From positions 1-7,056 of the forward strand of contig DASZCR010000057.1 in assembly GCA_035942915.1 (NCBI GenBank): a DNA stretch of 7,056 bases, given 5' to 3'. The notes beneath the pieces are model-generated. The model was not told the DNA's origin. It worked only from the letters and a program-made list of their open reading frames with translations, and searched no databases. Positions 6,302 to 7,056 of the stretch are shown here, piece by piece. The translations under genes and the position numbers were made by a program. Each line of letters starts with the position of its first letter. Position 1 is the first letter of the stretch. The DNA is from DASZCR01 sp035942915. Its GTDB lineage: Bacteria; Acidobacteriota; Blastocatellia; Pyrinomonadales; Pyrinomonadaceae.

Positions 6302-6727
6302 TTAGAAGTTGGTCGGTTCAGACCACTCGGCAGAGCCTTCGATGTGGCGTCGGACGACGGCCACGAGTCTTTTGAGGTCAACCGGCTTCGGGATGAAGTC
6401 GCGGCAGCCTGCGGCGAGCACGTCGGCGCGGATTTCCTGCGCCGTGTGGGCGGAGAAGACGATAATCGGCACGTCGCGCAGGCCGATGAGACGGCGCAGG
6501 CGGTGGATGGCCGTGAAGCCGTCGAGGCCGGGCATGCTCAAGTCCATCAGAATCAGGTCGGGCAGGACGCGGCGCGCCAGTTCGAGCGCCTCTTCGCCGC
6601 CCGACGCCTCGACGACCGTGTAGCCGGAGAGTTCCAAAGCGTGTTTGGTCATCTCGCGCACCTCGTCGTAATCGTCCACGACCAGAACCGTCTTCGGCCG
6701 TCCTCCGTTGCCCTCGCTCGTCTCCAT
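6302..6727 (-). CDS. Single-domain response regulator (CheY-like receiver)
   Basis: This 141-residue protein has a receiver domain at about residues 12-130. D18 and D19 (VLVVDDY) and D62 (LMDLSMPGLDG) form the phosphorylation pocket, S92 in VFSAH is the switch residue, and K114 in IPKPV is the conserved lysine. A short polar N-terminus (METSEGNGG) and a 12-residue tail are the only additions, so there is no output domain. It should act in a phosphorelay or by contacting a kinase, a diguanylate cyclase or another partner. The ATG at 6727 is supported by GAAGG about nine bases upstream. Sequence similarity to the other receiver in this window looks only family-level (LSMPGLDG here, YGLPDTCG there), so this is not a recent duplication. 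Its start lies directly beside the heptamer hairpin, which would fall in its 5' leader if transcription begins further right. Confidence 0.92.
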   Translation of the reverse strand: METSEGNGGRPKTVLVVDDYDEVREMTKHALELSGYTVVEASGGEEALELARRVLPDLILMDLSMPGLDGFTAIHRLRRLIGLRDVPIIVFSAHTAQEIRADVLAAGCRDFIPKPVDLKRLVAVVRRHIEGSAEWSEPTNF

Positions 6728-6742
6728 TCCGTGCTGCCTTCA

Positions 6743-6836
6743 GAGAGGTGATGGGTAATAGGTGATAGGTGATAGGAAGAAAACAGTTCTTCTCTTATCA
6801 CCCATCACCCATCACCTATCACTCTCGTCCTATCAC
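6743..6836. repeat. Inverted arrays of a GTGATRG heptamer forming a long hairpin
   Basis: Four tandem heptamers lie on the left arm: GTGATGG 6748-6754, GTAATAG 6755-6761, GTGATAG 6762-6768 and GTGATAG 6769-6775. Four inverted units lie on the right: TTATCAC 6795-6801, CCATCAC 6802-6808, CCATCAC 6809-6815 and CTATCAC 6816-6822. A fifth unit is at 6830-6836. The centre is a perfect GAAGAA/TTCTTC stem (6776-6781, 6787-6792) with a five-base loop. The 28-bp heptamer stem has about three mismatches and two G-T pairs. The period of seven in short intergenic units resembles dispersed short tandem repeats of some bacterial genomes. No transposase or T-run accompanies it. Confidence 0.85.
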
Positions 6837-6869
6837 TCAGTTTTCCCAATGACTGGGGCTGTTTAGATG

Positions 6870-7056
6870 CTATGGATAGTCCAAAAGGAGCGGGCTTGCA
6901 AGAGCGCCGCCGCAAATGTAACCAACATAGAACATTTCGAGCGGCGCGTCGTTGTCGTCCGCCGGTTTTGCGAGTGTCGAGGCGCGCGCCTGACGCTTGT
7001 CACGCGAGGCCGAAACGGCTGCCGCCGCGCGGAGGAGGGCAAGTGCCTCTCCGCGC
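6870..7056 (-). CDS. Possible C-terminal end of an unidentified protein (partial)
   Basis: Reading inward from the right edge on the minus strand, a frame is open from 7055 to a TAG at 6870-6872, giving 61 residues. The composition is ordinary for a protein: an Ala/Arg/Lys-rich stretch (DKRQARASTLAKPADD) and then PLEMFYVGYICGGALASPLL before the stop. I do not recognise it. A second minus-strand frame and one plus-strand frame are also open here but are Arg/Pro-rich and look like shadows. If real, its stop lies 142 bp upstream of the receiver start at 6727, with the heptamer hairpin between them. Its length and start are outside the window. Confidence 0.4.
   Translation of the reverse strand, partial: RGEALALLRAAAAVSASRDKRQARASTLAKPADDNDAPLEMFYVGYICGGALASPLLLDYP

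Noticed and set aside
6275..6751. 158-codon plus-strand frame opposite the receiver gene at 6302-6727
   Set aside because: Antisense shadow of a gene with a complete receiver motif set and a good ribosome site on the other strand.
6743..6836. CRISPR array or transposable element ends at the heptamer repeats
   Set aside because: The repeat unit is only seven bases, there are no spacers, and no transposase, cas gene or target duplication is visible.
6845..6857. CCCA/TGGG hairpin as terminator of the partial gene ending at 6870
   Set aside because: The stem is only four bases and on the minus strand it is followed by AAAA, not a run of T.
6872..7056. Plus-strand frame open from an ATG at 6872 to the window edge
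   Set aside because: Its translation is Arg/Pro-rich and looks non-coding. The minus-strand frame over the same bases has more normal protein composition.

Overview
The window reads as a bacterial chromosomal segment of roughly 60 % GC. Every gene that can be supported lies on the minus strand, so transcription runs from right to left. The organism cannot be named from the sequence alone. The large multicopper oxidase, the stand-alone receiver proteins and the heptamer tandem repeats would fit an Acidobacteriota (Blastocatellia-like) genome, but that is a guess from general resemblance and not a measurement.

Layout, in transcription order: (1) 6870-7056, the probable C-terminal end of an unidentified gene entering from the right edge. 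(2) 6743-6836, an intergenic element of inverted heptamer arrays that can fold into a long hairpin. (3) 6302-6727, a CheY-like single-domain receiver protein. (4) 5992-6301, a 310-bp spacer with a C/U-rich, G-poor stretch just after that gene and several small repeats nearer the next one. (5) 5626-5991, a second single-domain receiver. (6) 5088-5625, a 538-bp spacer with a parS-like palindrome at its right end and a series of short perfect hairpins. (7) 66-5087, a 1673-residue exported multicopper oxidase that fills about 70 % of the window. (8) 1-65, a short tail with a weak hairpin.

The main gene is the oxidase. It has a Sec signal peptide, a Pro/Ser/Thr-rich linker and six cupredoxin-like domains arranged as three copies of a two-domain unit. 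Only domains 2 and 3 keep copper ligands. Together they supply all twelve ligands of one type-1 plus trinuclear centre, but in reversed order: the H-x-x-H-x-H and HCH motifs usually found at the C-terminus come before the two H-x-H motifs usually found at the N-terminus. Size and plan resemble the large bacterial oxidases linked to Mn(II) oxidation (MofA/MnxG type). The substrate is not shown by the sequence.

The two receivers keep all phosphorylation residues but have no output domain. They probably act as phosphorelay or protein-interaction modules. Their link to the oxidase rests only on shared strand and adjacency; the 538-bp spacer argues that the oxidase has its own promoter.
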